Shown one piece after another: positions 9,356 to 16,969 of a stretch of DNA of 64,000 nt. The notes beneath the pieces were generated by a model. It had not been told where the DNA came from and searched no databases. It saw only the letters and a list, made by a program, of their open reading frames with translations. The stretch is from Lachnospiraceae bacterium. GTDB lineage: Bacteria; Bacillota; Clostridia; Lachnospirales; Lachnospiraceae. A program made the position numbers and the translations under genes. Location of the stretch: NCBI GenBank assembly GCA_022845895.1, contig AP025573.1, forward strand, positions 1,646,501-1,710,500, read 5' to 3'. Every line of letters begins with the position of its first letter. Positions within the stretch are counted from its first letter, which is position 1.

Positions 9356-9549
9356 TGATTCATTTCCTCCTTTTTCGGTTTGCTTTCTTTCCATTTCCTG
9401 TATGCGTACTGTGTCTCGGATTTCAAGTACCAGCATACGATCTTCCCTTTCTTGTCGGGCCGCTCGGACTCACAGATGTGGACCGGCTGGCAGCTGGACT
9501 TCGCATACATGAGTATCTGAGACAGCGTGTCGATGGGTACAAGGCTGCT
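9352..9549 (-). pseudogene. 5'-truncated copy of the 15718-15969 small gene
   Basis: The last 65 codons of the small basic protein are preserved (IDTLSQILMYAKSSCQPVHI...), but the start region is missing. At 9549 the duplicated segment joins the end of tape measure A, and the frame runs into a TAG just upstream. No ribosome binding site remains, so it is probably not translated, or only from an internal ATG. It marks the duplication junction. Confidence 0.7.
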
Positions 9550-9562
9550 TTTAGCAAAAGAG

Positions 9563-12205
9563 TTATCCAGCTATATAGTTGTGACTAAGAAGAGCCTTCG
9601 AATGCTTGTGGTTGAAAACGAAGACGATATTCCCAGGCAATGTTGGGGGATTCCATGTATCGACAGCAGAAGTTTCAGGAGAGAATTTAGCAAAACCATC
9701 TTTATCAGTCGGTTTATAGCCATTGACAGCGTTAGAATTGACATTGTATGTTACTGTTCCATCTTTATTTAGCTGGACTTCTGTTGTTTCTCCATTAATC
9801 TCAGTAGTATATGTAATCATGCCGTCTTCATTTTTTACGGCTGTCACAGACTGTTCAACCCCATTTACATCAGCCGTAAATGTAATTGTGCTTCCGTTAC
9901 TCAGCTGTTCAAGCTGTGCATCGACTTCTTCCGCTCCCAGACGGGCATCTACGACTAACGAACGTGGCTGTGAAAAGAAATTCTCCCAGGCTGCGTTGAT
10001 CTCTTCAGGACTGCTTTCACTGTTGATGTCAGGATTTTCTTCGGAAAATTCGTCATACATTGCCTGCTGGAGTTCTTCCTGGTTCTGAATCTTGGCTTGT
10101 ATTTCAAAATATTCATCGGAGCCTTCTTCGGCTTCTCTAAGCTGTTGATATAAGTTGCTGACAGTATCTTCCGATGTCTTGAAATATACGGGCAGCTCCA
10201 CCCCTTCTTCGTTTAGGCCGAGTCCCTCTTTGGCGTTAGCTATGTATTTCTCATAACCGGCGATGATGCCTGCGTTAGTCTCTGAGTTCTTTCCGCCCTC
10301 TGCCTTTTGAAGCACTTCCAGTTCATCTATCTGAGCCTGTATGGAGGCCTGGTCGTATTCAAATTTTATATGGACAATCTGTTCTTCTGTCAGTTGGGAT
10401 AAATCATCGGTATACGTAGCATAATTTTCATCCCATCCTTCGATGAGGCTTCCGAGCCTGTCTTTAGAAGCGCCGTCACTCATGGAATCGTAAAGCTCTT
10501 TGATGCCATCGAGCGATGACTCATATTCCTTCATGCCCTCACCGCTGAACATGATACCGTCGAATTCATATCCGTAGTCTTCCATATTGTGAAGGATGGT
10601 GTCTACTACTTCGGTGTTTACGCCGAGAGCTTTGGCAGCTTCTGCCGTAGATTCAAACTTGGGGACAATCTTGCCGGTTGCAGCATCGATATCAACCAGG
10701 TTCTTCCCGACGGTGCCTTCTGTCGCTTCCAGATCTGCTGCAAAATTATGCATGCTATCAAGAGGATTGTCCGTATCAAACCACCGTTTGACTTGGGTAT
10801 AGCTCTTTTCCCATGCGGCTTTATATGCTTCAGCCTCGGTTGCATAATCACCTTGGGTAATTTTCTGCGGAGACATCCACTGCGCTACGGCCTGAAAGTC
10901 ATCCGTGCCAATCTTGCCCTCTTCATACATCTGCTGTGCCTTGTCGATATAGCCTGCCATGCTCGTCCATTTATCTCCGGCATTTTCCGAGGTAAATGCT
11001 TCTTGTACGCCTTCATAGGAACCGTCGATACCGCTGATTGACTCTTTCGCTTCTTCTGCGGATTCTGCCAGACCACTGAAATAATTCCTGAATGCATCCC
11101 CCTTTCCCTTGCCTGTCATGCCAAGGTCGCTTAGGGTAAGACCCATATTATGCAGGACATCGACGACATCTTCTCCTGACTTTGCGGCTTCCAGCAGCCG
11201 GTCTTTTATAAAGTTCTTGCCTGTCGTTCCATCAAAGAAATCATTGATGGACTGCTGCCATTGGTCTTCTTGAGAGAGATCCATATTATTAACGGAATTC
11301 AGAGCTTTTTTGACGGATTTGAACTGTTCTTCGTAGCCGACTTCAGCTATCAGCCCTTCGCCGTCTTTCGAGAAGCTGGCGAGAAGTGTAGACAGGTCAT
11401 TCTGCTTTGTGTCCAAGTCAGAAGTCAATGTCTTTATAGCAGTGCGGTAGCTGTTGATATCTTCTTCTGCCTTTTTCCAGTCAGAGCTTCCGGGGTCATA
11501 GCCGGCCTGTTTACTCTCGAGTTCTGATATGGCCTTTTCATATTCTTTGATGGCGGCAACATTTTCCATCGTAGCGTCTACAACATTGACGTTACTTACC
11601 TGTCCCTGGTAGGTCCTCTTTCCTCCGGGCACTTCCTGTGCGACTTTCTGCGCGACTGATTGCTTTCCCATGTTCAATGCGTCTCTGGCATCAGAAGCGG
11701 ACAGCTTATGCTGCTGTTCTGCCAGTGTTTCCTTTAAAGCAGCCTGTCGTTTTGCTTCATCGCTGGCGCGCTTGGCTTTCTGGACTTGGGAATTTTCAGC
11801 GGCAGATAAATCTGCTGTATTCAGCTTCTCATATAAATCGTCAATAGAATCATTCGGTTTTATCTTAATGTTGTTAGCTTCTGCTATGGAAGCGAGTGTC
11901 TCCTTATATGACTCTGCCTGAGAATTTAAGGCGTCTAATTCAGACTTCGTCCCATTAAAATTATCCAGATTGGCCTGCGTATTCTTCAGTGCGGAATCAT
12001 AGGATAGATTATACGCGTCGGAGAGCTTGTTGAGTCCTGTGTAAAGCAAAGCAACTGCTCCAACGGCTAGTGTTGCCTTTCCTGTGAAGGAGTCTAAGAC
12101 TCCTGCTATTTGTGGTGATAGGGATTCTTTTGCCGTTTTAAAAGTTTCTTTTAAACTTCCAGATGCAAATGCGTCTCTAATATCTGCAAAGGATGATTTA
12201 AGTGA
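9563..12205 (-). CDS. Tape measure protein A, exon 2 (alternative, truncated body)
   Basis: About 880 residues starting SLKSSFADIRDAFASG after the predicted splice. A hydrophobic segment (GKATLAVGAVALLYTGL, about 12040-12100) is followed by coiled coil and by the repeat-like FTADVNGVEQ and YTTEINGETTE strands near the end. The chain stops at VFNHKHSKALLSHNYIAG, the same motif at which the longer body of tape measure B carries on for over 900 more residues. The C-terminal half is therefore missing and the stop lies 14 nt from the duplication junction. Sequence is only distantly similar to tape B before the motif. It has no start codon with a ribosome binding site, which fits an exon. Whether the truncated product is assembled is unknown. 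Confidence 0.75.
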   Translation of the reverse strand, partial: SLKSSFADIRDAFASGSLKETFKTAKESLSPQIAGVLDSFTGKATLAVGAVALLYTGLNKLSDAYNLSYDSALKNTQANLDNFNGTKSELDALNSQAESYKETLASIAEANNIKIKPNDSIDDLYEKLNTADLSAAENSQVQKAKRASDEAKRQAALKETLAEQQHKLSASDARDALNMGKQSVAQKVAQEVPGGKRTYQGQVSNVNVVDATMENVAAIKEYEKAISELESKQAGYDPGSSDWKKAEEDINSYRTAIKTLTSDLDTKQNDLSTLLASFSKDGEGLIAEVGYEEQFKSVKKALNSVNNMDLSQEDQWQQSINDFFDGTTGKNFIKDRLLEAAKSGEDVVDVLHNMGLTLSDLGMTGKGKGDAFRNYFSGLAESAEEAKESISGIDGSYEGVQEAFTSENAGDKWTSMAGYIDKAQQMYEEGKIGTDDFQAVAQWMSPQKITQGDYATEAEAYKAAWEKSYTQVKRWFDTDNPLDSMHNFAADLEATEGTVGKNLVDIDAATGKIVPKFESTAEAAKALGVNTEVVDTILHNMEDYGYEFDGIMFSGEGMKEYESSLDGIKELYDSMSDGASKDRLGSLIEGWDENYATYTDDLSQLTEEQIVHIKFEYDQASIQAQIDELEVLQKAEGGKNSETNAGIIAGYEKYIANAKEGLGLNEEGVELPVYFKTSEDTVSNLYQQLREAEEGSDEYFEIQAKIQNQEELQQAMYDEFSEENPDINSESSPEEINAAWENFFSQPRSLVVDARLGAEEVDAQLEQLSNGSTITFTADVNGVEQSVTAVKNEDGMITYTTEINGETTEVQLNKDGTVTYNVNSNAVNGYKPTDKDGFAKFSPETSAVDTWNPPTLPGNIVFVFNHKHSKALLSHNYIAG

Positions 12206-12228
12206 CTAAGCATAAACTACTAATTATA

Positions 12229-12257
12229 TTGTTGTTTATAATTGGCAGTGATATAAT
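12229..12257 (+). promoter_or_regulatory. Promoter of the zinc-ribbon trio
   Basis: TTGTTG (12229-12234), 17-nt spacer, TATAAT (12252-12257), with AGGAGG 7 nt before the first ATG at 12279. It drives genes antisense to the tape measure. Confidence 0.55.
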
Positions 12258-12278
12258 CTTATCAGGAGGTGATATAGG

Positions 12279-12851
12279 ATGGCATTAATAAAGTGTCCCG
12301 AATGTAAAAGAGAGGTATCAGACAAAGCAGAAGTATGTATCCACTGCGGCTATCCAATAGTAAAACAAAGAGATTATAACGCTACAATACAGGAAAAGTC
12401 AGGTCCATCAAGTTATAAAATTAGAATGATTGATGTACATGATAACAAAGAAAGTAGGGCGGTTCTACTCATGCGTATGATAGCTGGGATTAAGCAACCA
12501 GAAGCATCTATATTAATTCGAAAAAATTACAGTCCGATTATTATGGCCGGCTTAAGTATGGAAAATGCAGAAGTAATTAAACGTATTTTTGAAAACGAAG
12601 AAATCAACGTCGCTATCGAACCAGATAATGACTCAACACAAAGAACAACTTTAAATGTGAATGCTAAAGGCAAGATAGGTGTGGAGGCGATAAACTATTT
12701 CATACCCAAACAGGATGAGAATGATTTCCTATTCTGCCCGAGATGCCGATCTAAGCTGGTAGAGACGGTTACGATATCAGCAACTCAAGGGTTTGTGAAA
12801 CCAGTGAATATCTGTAAAAAATGCGGTCACAAATGGAACATAGGAAAATGA
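12279..12851 (+). CDS. Zinc-ribbon / L7-L12-like domain protein, paralogue 1
   Basis: A 190-residue protein. An N-terminal zinc ribbon (CPECKREVSDKAEVCIHCGYP, cysteines in two CxxC pairs) is followed by a central domain resembling the ribosomal L7/L12 C-terminal fold (EASILIRKNYSPIIMAGL and NAEVIKRIFENEEINVAIE), and a C-terminal ribbon CPRCRSK...CKKCGHKW. It has a strong ribosome binding site (AGGAGGTGAT). It is the first of three tandem paralogues with near-identical ends. The protein may bind RNA, ribosome-like partners or the tail product, but nothing in the sequence decides this. Confidence 0.8.
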   Translation: MALIKCPECKREVSDKAEVCIHCGYPIVKQRDYNATIQEKSGPSSYKIRMIDVHDNKESRAVLLMRMIAGIKQPEASILIRKNYSPIIMAGLSMENAEVIKRIFENEEINVAIEPDNDSTQRTTLNVNAKGKIGVEAINYFIPKQDENDFLFCPRCRSKLVETVTISATQGFVKPVNICKKCGHKWNIGK

Positions 12852-12913
12852 TAGAGAGTATAATCGTGTTTCATTATTAACAAACAGCGCTGAACATTAG
12901 GAGGTGATTTAGA

Positions 12914-13492
12914 ATGGCATTAATAAAGTGTCCCGAATGTAAAAGAGAGATTTCAGACAAAGCAGAAGTGTGTATACATTGTGGTTATCCGATAGCGAAA
13001 CTAGGAGGTTGCAGCGATACAAAACAGGAACATACAAGCCCATTACTTTACAAAATCAGGGTAATTGATATACCTGATCAAGATAGAAAAAGTATGGCAG
13101 TTGCTCTGACTTGTACTATAGCTGACATTAGACTAAGAGAAGCATCAGCATTGATTGAACAGAATTATAGCCCAATTATTATAGCAGGTCTAAGCATGGA
13201 TGACGCAGAAGTAATAAAACGCATATTTGAGAATGAAAGGATTGGCGTTACTATTGAACCTGATTATGAGTCAACACAAAGTACGACACTGGATTTGAAT
13301 GCTAAATGTAAACTTGGTGTAGAGGCGATAAACTATTTCATGCCAAAGCAGGATGAGAATGATTTCCTATTCTGCCCGAGATGCCGGTCGAAGCTGGTTG
13401 ATACGGTAAGCGTAACCACCTTCTTTAGCTGGGGAGAACCTATGAATGTTTGTCAAAAATGCGGATATGAATGGAAACCTGGAAAACGGTAG
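12914..13492 (+). CDS. Zinc-ribbon / L7-L12-like domain protein, paralogue 2
   Basis: A 192-residue paralogue of the preceding gene, 62 nt downstream, with AGGAGGTG before the ATG. The same three-part plan is kept: ribbon CPECKREI...CIHCGYP, L7/L12-like core (EASALIEQNYSPIIIAGL, DAEVIKRIFE), and C-terminal ribbon CPRCRSK...CQKCGYEW. The end of the core and the C-terminal ribbon loop are the most diverged parts (VSVTTFFSWGEPM replaces VTISATQGFVKP). The short linker repeats (ACAAACAGCGCTGAA) before paralogues 2 and 3 show recent tandem duplication. Confidence 0.8.
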   Translation: MALIKCPECKREISDKAEVCIHCGYPIAKLGGCSDTKQEHTSPLLYKIRVIDIPDQDRKSMAVALTCTIADIRLREASALIEQNYSPIIIAGLSMDDAEVIKRIFENERIGVTIEPDYESTQSTTLDLNAKCKLGVEAINYFMPKQDENDFLFCPRCRSKLVDTVSVTTFFSWGEPMNVCQKCGYEWKPGKR

Positions 13493-13547
13493 GGAGCATA
13501 ACCTGTTTCATTCTTAACAAACAGCGCTGAAGACTAGGAGGAACAAT

Positions 13548-14120
13548 ATGGCATTAATAAAGTGTCCAGAATGTAAAAGAGAGGTATCAGACAAAGCGGA
13601 AGTATGTATCCACTGTGGCTATCCAATAGCAAAATTGAGAGGTTGTAACGATATCATACTAGATTCAACAGATTCATCAAAATACAAAATCAGAGTAACA
13701 GATGTACATGAATATGGTAATAGAGCAGTTGCACTTGTAGGTATAATAACTAGACTTAATACAATGGAGGCATCTAAGTTAATTGAAAAGAATTACAGCC
13801 CAATTATTTTAGCTGGGCTAAATATGAAAGATGCAGAAGTAATCAAAGAAATATTTGAGACTAGGGGAATCAGTGTCGTTATTGAACCCGATAATGAGTC
13901 AACACAAAGTACAACCTTAAATCTGAATGCTGAAGGAAAACTGGGTGTGAGGGCAATAAACTATTTCGTACCCAAACAGGATGAGAATGATTTCCTATTC
14001 TGCCCGAGATGCCGTTCGAAGTTGGTGGAGACGGTTACGATATCAGCGACTCAAGGGTTTGTGAAACCAGTGAATATCTGTAAAAAATGCGGTCACAAAT
14101 GGAACATAGGGAAAAGATAG
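13548..14120 (+). CDS. Zinc-ribbon / L7-L12-like domain protein, paralogue 3
   Basis: A 190-residue third copy, 55 nt after paralogue 2, with AGGAGG 6 nt before the ATG. Its C-terminal ribbon is identical to that of paralogue 1 (ETVTISATQGFVKPVNICKK), which suggests gene conversion between first and third copies. The central domain differs most (RAVALVGIITRLNTMEASKLIE). It ends 27 nt before the ribozyme core of intron A on the other strand. Confidence 0.8.
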   Translation: MALIKCPECKREVSDKAEVCIHCGYPIAKLRGCNDIILDSTDSSKYKIRVTDVHEYGNRAVALVGIITRLNTMEASKLIEKNYSPIILAGLNMKDAEVIKEIFETRGISVVIEPDNESTQSTTLNLNAEGKLGVRAINYFVPKQDENDFLFCPRCRSKLVETVTISATQGFVKPVNICKKCGHKWNIGKR

Positions 14121-14147
14121 AACTGTAAATTACTGTCTCTATGCCAA

Positions 14148-14615
14148 CAAACGTAAGTAACAGAAAGAGACGAGCACTGTTACTGACGGGTAATATTAAT
14201 ATGCTTAAGCATAACACTTAAGACTATACATTAATAGCTGACAGTATAAGGTCGTGCCAACTACAAGGATGGGTAGTCGTTGAATATCCTCTCTGTTAAG
14301 GATTCTTATGCCATATTATTGGTTTATGCAATCCAGACAATTAGCCAGAGAGTGTACTGCTGATTGGGACGTCTATGTAATGTATTACATAGTTTGCCAT
14401 ATGAATTTTCAAACCATACCATATGCTGTCGCCAGCTCCGTTTCGGTTTCATATAACTTTCCGTTCCAGCAAAGAGGAATTACCAGCCCTCCAATACTCC
14501 TTTGGGTATATTTATTGAACCCCCATTAACACAACTTGTTGATGACACCATATTTGTCATTTCCTTATTGTGAAGTGGACTCACTTATTTGTGTAACCCT
14601 GTGATTCATGGGTTA
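14148..14615 (-). ncRNA. Group I intron ribozyme core, copy A
   Basis: Same architecture as copy B. Guide GUCCA (14580-14576) pairs with exon UGGAU with U.G at the splice site. P3 is AUGGG/CCCAU, P7 is GACUA (14278-14274) with UAGUC (14226-14222), and P8 is UAGUUGGCA/UGUCAGCUA, paired through G.U where copy B has Watson-Crick pairs. The hairpin after the splice site is UAACCC/GGGUUA here and UAACCU/AGGUUA in copy B. Loop sequences differ between copies while stems are kept, the pattern expected of a functional RNA. Confidence 0.85.
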
Positions 14616-14906
14616 ATCCAGGTTCAGTGGTAGTCGTAGTCGTTTCGATAAATCACTTATATTTCTAGCGCTTGATGAAATTGTATTGAATAGAGACAAG
14701 CCGTCTAGCAATCCGCTCGTATCCATCTCCACCGGCACCTTCGCAGGCGCCCCGCTTGTGACGCTGTTCACCGCGGACTGAAGCTGTCCGCTTAAGGCGG
14801 CGCTGTCAATCTCTACATTTATTTTATATTTCTGTTGATTGAGTTGTTCGTACAGTGCGTCTGTATTCAGTACAGGCTGTACGTTTATGTTATATTGTTC
14901 ACTCAA
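14616..14906 (-). CDS. Tape measure protein A, exon 1 (constant N-terminus)
   Basis: Encodes about 97 residues, SEQYNINVQPVLNTDALYEQ... to RLRLPLNLD, and meets TAA at the first intron bases (14615-14613). The TTG start at 14906 has GGGAGG 6 nt upstream and overlaps the previous gene by 8 nt; ATG at 14927 is the alternative. Identical to copy B up to MDTSGL, then different. Splicing to 12205 gives one continuous frame of about 977 residues. Transcribed directly from the upstream tail genes, so this is the promoter-proximal version. Confidence 0.75.
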
Positions 14907-15120
14907 TGGAATCCTCCCTTCTTTCATTTGGTTTGGAAAAGATTCTACAGATATCACATCTGCACGGGACGCTTATCCAGATGGCAGTACCGTCGTCATG
15001 TTCTGCCGCATACCGCCCCGCGGCTTCTAAATCCTTTACATTGCTGTCGGCGACGACGGTCAGACCTTCCAGCGCGTCGAATCTGACACCGAGGACTTTT
15101 ACATAATCATTGTTGTCCAT
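14899..15120 (-). CDS. Small tail-module protein, copy A
   Basis: A 73-residue protein (MDNNDYVKVLGVRFDALEGL...), differing from the copy at 8533-8754 by one residue near the start (N for S). Its AGGTG ribosome site and overlap with the tape measure start are the same. Both copies intact, so both are presumably translated. Function not recognised; position suits a tail assembly accessory protein. Confidence 0.65.
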   Translation of the reverse strand: MDNNDYVKVLGVRFDALEGLTVVADSNVKDLEAAGRYAAEHDDGTAIWISVPCRCDICRIFSKPNERREDSIE

Positions 15121-15148
15121 ATATCACACCTCCGTGCATGACGCTGTA

Positions 15149-15721
15149 TCAATCTGTTTCCTTGTTACGGGCTTCCCGCACATGGGCGGCCTGTGCCGGG
15201 CTGTACGTATCTTTTACGTATTCCAGAGCTTCCCTGAGGTTCAGCAGCTTCGGGTCCACGGCTTCTATTTTTTTCGTGGCGGCAAGAAGGAGGGCGGTGA
15301 GCACGTCTTCTTTTTCGTGGATGAGCTGCTGCTTTCTGAACTCTACCATCTTTTCCGTGTCCGAGAGGATGCCGTACATCTGGATGACGGCCTCTTTGTA
15401 CGGGCAGGATGGGATAGAGTCTTTATCCTGTTCAAAGAACTCGTCGTAGAGCTTCATAAGCTCCGCATCTTTCGTGACGGCTTCGTAGATGTTCTCTGCG
15501 ATTTCAGTCTTTCCGCCCTCAGTCTCTTTGACCTCGAAGGCGATGCCGTCCATGCAGTGCAGGAAGAATACGTTGATGAGCATCATGTCGGCATAGTAAG
15601 GGGTATAGCTTACGCGTCCCTCGCCGTCTGCCGTGAAGTATCCTTCTGCCAGCTCCTGGGGCATGAGTATCCTGTCCTCCATGGACAGGGTTGTCTTGAT
15701 TGCCGGGTTTTCCTTTTTCAT
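15149..15721 (-). CDS. Tail assembly chaperone-like protein, copy A
   Basis: A 190-residue protein, near-identical to 8783-9355. ATG at 15721 overlaps the stop of the upstream gene (ATGA) and has GGAGG 10 nt before it. The sequence is acidic and helical (DAELMKLYDEFFEQDKDS), with no cofactor motif. It sits between the tail tube gene and the tape measure, where chaperones are normally encoded. Identity as a chaperone is inferred from position. Confidence 0.6.
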   Translation of the reverse strand: MKKENPAIKTTLSMEDRILMPQELAEGYFTADGEGRVSYTPYYADMMLINVFFLHCMDGIAFEVKETEGGKTEIAENIYEAVTKDAELMKLYDEFFEQDKDSIPSCPYKEAVIQMYGILSDTEKMVEFRKQQLIHEKEDVLTALLLAATKKIEAVDPKLLNLREALEYVKDTYSPAQAAHVREARNKETD

Positions 15722-15969
15722 TGATTCTTTTCCTCCTTTTTCGGTTTGCTTACTTTCCATTTCCTGTATGCGTACTGTGTCTCGGATTTCAAGTACCAGC
15801 ATACGATCTTCCCTTTCTTGTCGGGCCGCTCGGACTCACAGATGTGGACCGGCTGGCAGCCGGACTTCGCATACATGAGTATCTGAGGCAGCGTGTCGAT
15901 GGGCACGAGGCTGCTCTCTCCGTAGCATGCAAAGGCTTCTTTTAACGTGTCAAATCTTAATCTGCCTAT
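15718..15969 (-). CDS. Small basic tail-module protein, start codon uncertain
   Basis: The open frame gives IGRLRFDTLKEAFACYGESS...KWKVSKPKKEEKNQ, up to 83 residues with a lysine-rich tail. No ATG fits its 5' end. GAAGGG (15982-15977) lies 7 nt before an ATA codon at 15969, with ATC codons just upstream, so an unusual start is possible. The first ordinary start is GTG at 15906, without a good ribosome site. The stop overlaps the next gene by 4 nt. The left copy (9352-9549) lacks the start region. Confidence 0.55.
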   Translation of the reverse strand: MGRLRFDTLKEAFACYGESSLVPIDTLPQILMYAKSGCQPVHICESERPDKKGKIVCWYLKSETQYAYRKWKVSKPKKEEKNQ

Positions 15970-16062
15970 GATGATTCCCTTCTTTCTTCTGTTGGTTTCC
16001 CTTATTATAAGGACGAACGATGCGTTTCAAAATAAAGTGGACAAACTTTCCCATGTAAAAAA

Positions 16063-16099
16063 AAGGGCAGAAAATACCCGTATTGTATTTTCTGCCCTT
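16063..16099 (-). terminator. Intrinsic terminator inside the tail operon
   Basis: A perfect 15-bp stem (16085-16099 with 16063-16077), followed on the minus strand by eight T residues (complement of 16057-16064). It lies after the tail tube gene and before the chaperone and tape genes, so it should reduce downstream transcription. The 90 nt before it hold two more GC-rich hairpins (16107-16133 and 16138-16166), so the stretch 15970-16193 is a structured non-coding spacer. Confidence 0.85.
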
Positions 16100-16193
16100 A
16101 TAAGGATGCCGCAGGAGACGAGTGGTCTCCTGCGGACGGTCTCACGCTGCGCTGCGGCGGTGAGGCCTAACTACAATACTGATAAAACTGGAA

Positions 16194-16925
16194 TTATGCT
16201 TCTTCCTCTACGATCAGGTCGAGGATGTTGTTGTCCTTGTCTGCCAGAAGGTCGCAGGTGATTGTGACAGCGCCCGGATCTCCGTTGTTGGCAAATGCAA
16301 GTGACATCGTAGACTGAGGTACGCATTTGTAGGCAATCATCCTTGCCGGAAGGATGTCGTCGTCCTCTGTCTTCATGTATGTCTCGCCTTCCACGATAAA
16401 TGCTTTCGGGAAGCTGGTAGACTTGATGTTGATTCTTTCTACTTTATCTGTGACTTCTTTCACATAGTAGGCAACTACAGATGTGATACCGTCTGCATCT
16501 GCCAGAGTGGCAATCGCACCGGCCATCGTAGCGCTGAGCTCTTTGCCGCAGTCATCGTCTTCTGCATAGAAGTCAGGAGCGAAGCCTTCAGCCGGAGCCT
16601 CAGGAAGCGTCACCTTGCCTTCTGCTACCGGAAGGACAACCCGCTTCGTGTATTTTGCTGATTTGGATACGTCGCCGCCGGTGATGAGCTCCCACAGCTT
16701 GACAGACTGCATCTGTGTCTCGATAGTGAGCGTGCCGCCCTTTTCACCTGCGAAGGACACTCTCTTCGGATGTCCCTGTCCGCCGTAAGCGAACATCGTC
16801 TCGCCTGTAAGCTCTGTTGTAGATGTGTTTGCGAAGTCGAGGTTCAGGAAAGGCTTCTTTGTCGTGTAATCCTTGAAAATCAGTTTCTGAACTTCTCTGT
16901 TCGCCATTTTTGAATTTAATCCCAT
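16194..16925 (-). CDS. Probable tail tube (major tail) protein
   Basis: A 243-residue protein starting MGLNSKMANREVQKLIFKDY. ATG at 16925 follows AGGAGG by 8 nt. The composition is alternating beta-strand with a tail-tube-like start, and it contains GGTLTIETQMQSVKLWELITG, typical of major tail proteins that polymerise into the tube. It stands before the chaperone and tape measure genes and is followed by a strong terminator, as expected of a protein needed in many copies. No contractile sheath gene is adjacent, so the tail appears flexible and non-contractile. Family assignment is by resemblance and order. Confidence 0.55.
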   Translation of the reverse strand: MGLNSKMANREVQKLIFKDYTTKKPFLNLDFANTSTTELTGETMFAYGGQGHPKRVSFAGEKGGTLTIETQMQSVKLWELITGGDVSKSAKYTKRVVLPVAEGKVTLPEAPAEGFAPDFYAEDDDCGKELSATMAGAIATLADADGITSVVAYYVKEVTDKVERINIKSTSFPKAFIVEGETYMKTEDDDILPARMIAYKCVPQSTMSLAFANNGDPGAVTITCDLLADKDNNILDLIVEEEA

Positions 16926-16969
16926 AATATAATCCTCCTGTTTTTCTGCCGGTCCTTCAAGGGGCCGGG

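Larger units (their letters stand above)
8347..9549. repeat. 1203-bp direct repeat, left copy
   Basis: Aligns without gaps to 14713-15915 at a constant offset of 6366 bp. I count roughly a dozen mismatches, so about 99% identity. It begins inside tape measure exon 1 (at MDTSGL) and ends inside the small gene upstream of the chaperone-like gene. Homology stops abruptly at both ends. Confidence 0.9.
12206..14615 (-). mobile_element. Group I intron A in the tape measure gene, with three antisense cargo genes
   Basis: Intron of 2410 nt. The 5' splice site follows GAT (14618-14616). The 3' site is placed after G at 12206, because the next six exon bases UCACUU (12205-12200) pair perfectly with AAGUGA (14586-14581), which lies immediately 5' of the guide sequence. 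That is a 6-bp P10. Removal joins ...PLNLD to SLKSSFADI in frame. Three zinc-ribbon genes on the opposite strand fill the space between ribozyme and 3' end. No transposase or endonuclease gene is present. Confidence 0.75.
14713..15915. repeat. 1203-bp direct repeat, right copy
   Basis: Partner of 8347-9549 at an offset of 6366 bp. It contains the whole chaperone-like gene, the 73-residue gene, the constant part of tape exon 1 and most of the small gene at 15718. Recombination between the two copies would delete tape body A and intron A and fuse the operon to tape body B. Confidence 0.9.

Noticed and set aside
6928..14615. IStron (group I intron plus IS605/IS607 transposase)
   Set aside because: The ribozyme-first layout is similar, but no TnpA, serine recombinase or TnpB gene lies inside either intron.
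8347..15915. Diversity-generating retroelement or shufflon
   Set aside because: There is no reverse transcriptase, no adenine-biased template/variable repeat pair, no site-specific recombinase and no inverted repeats around the cassettes; the repeats are direct and long.
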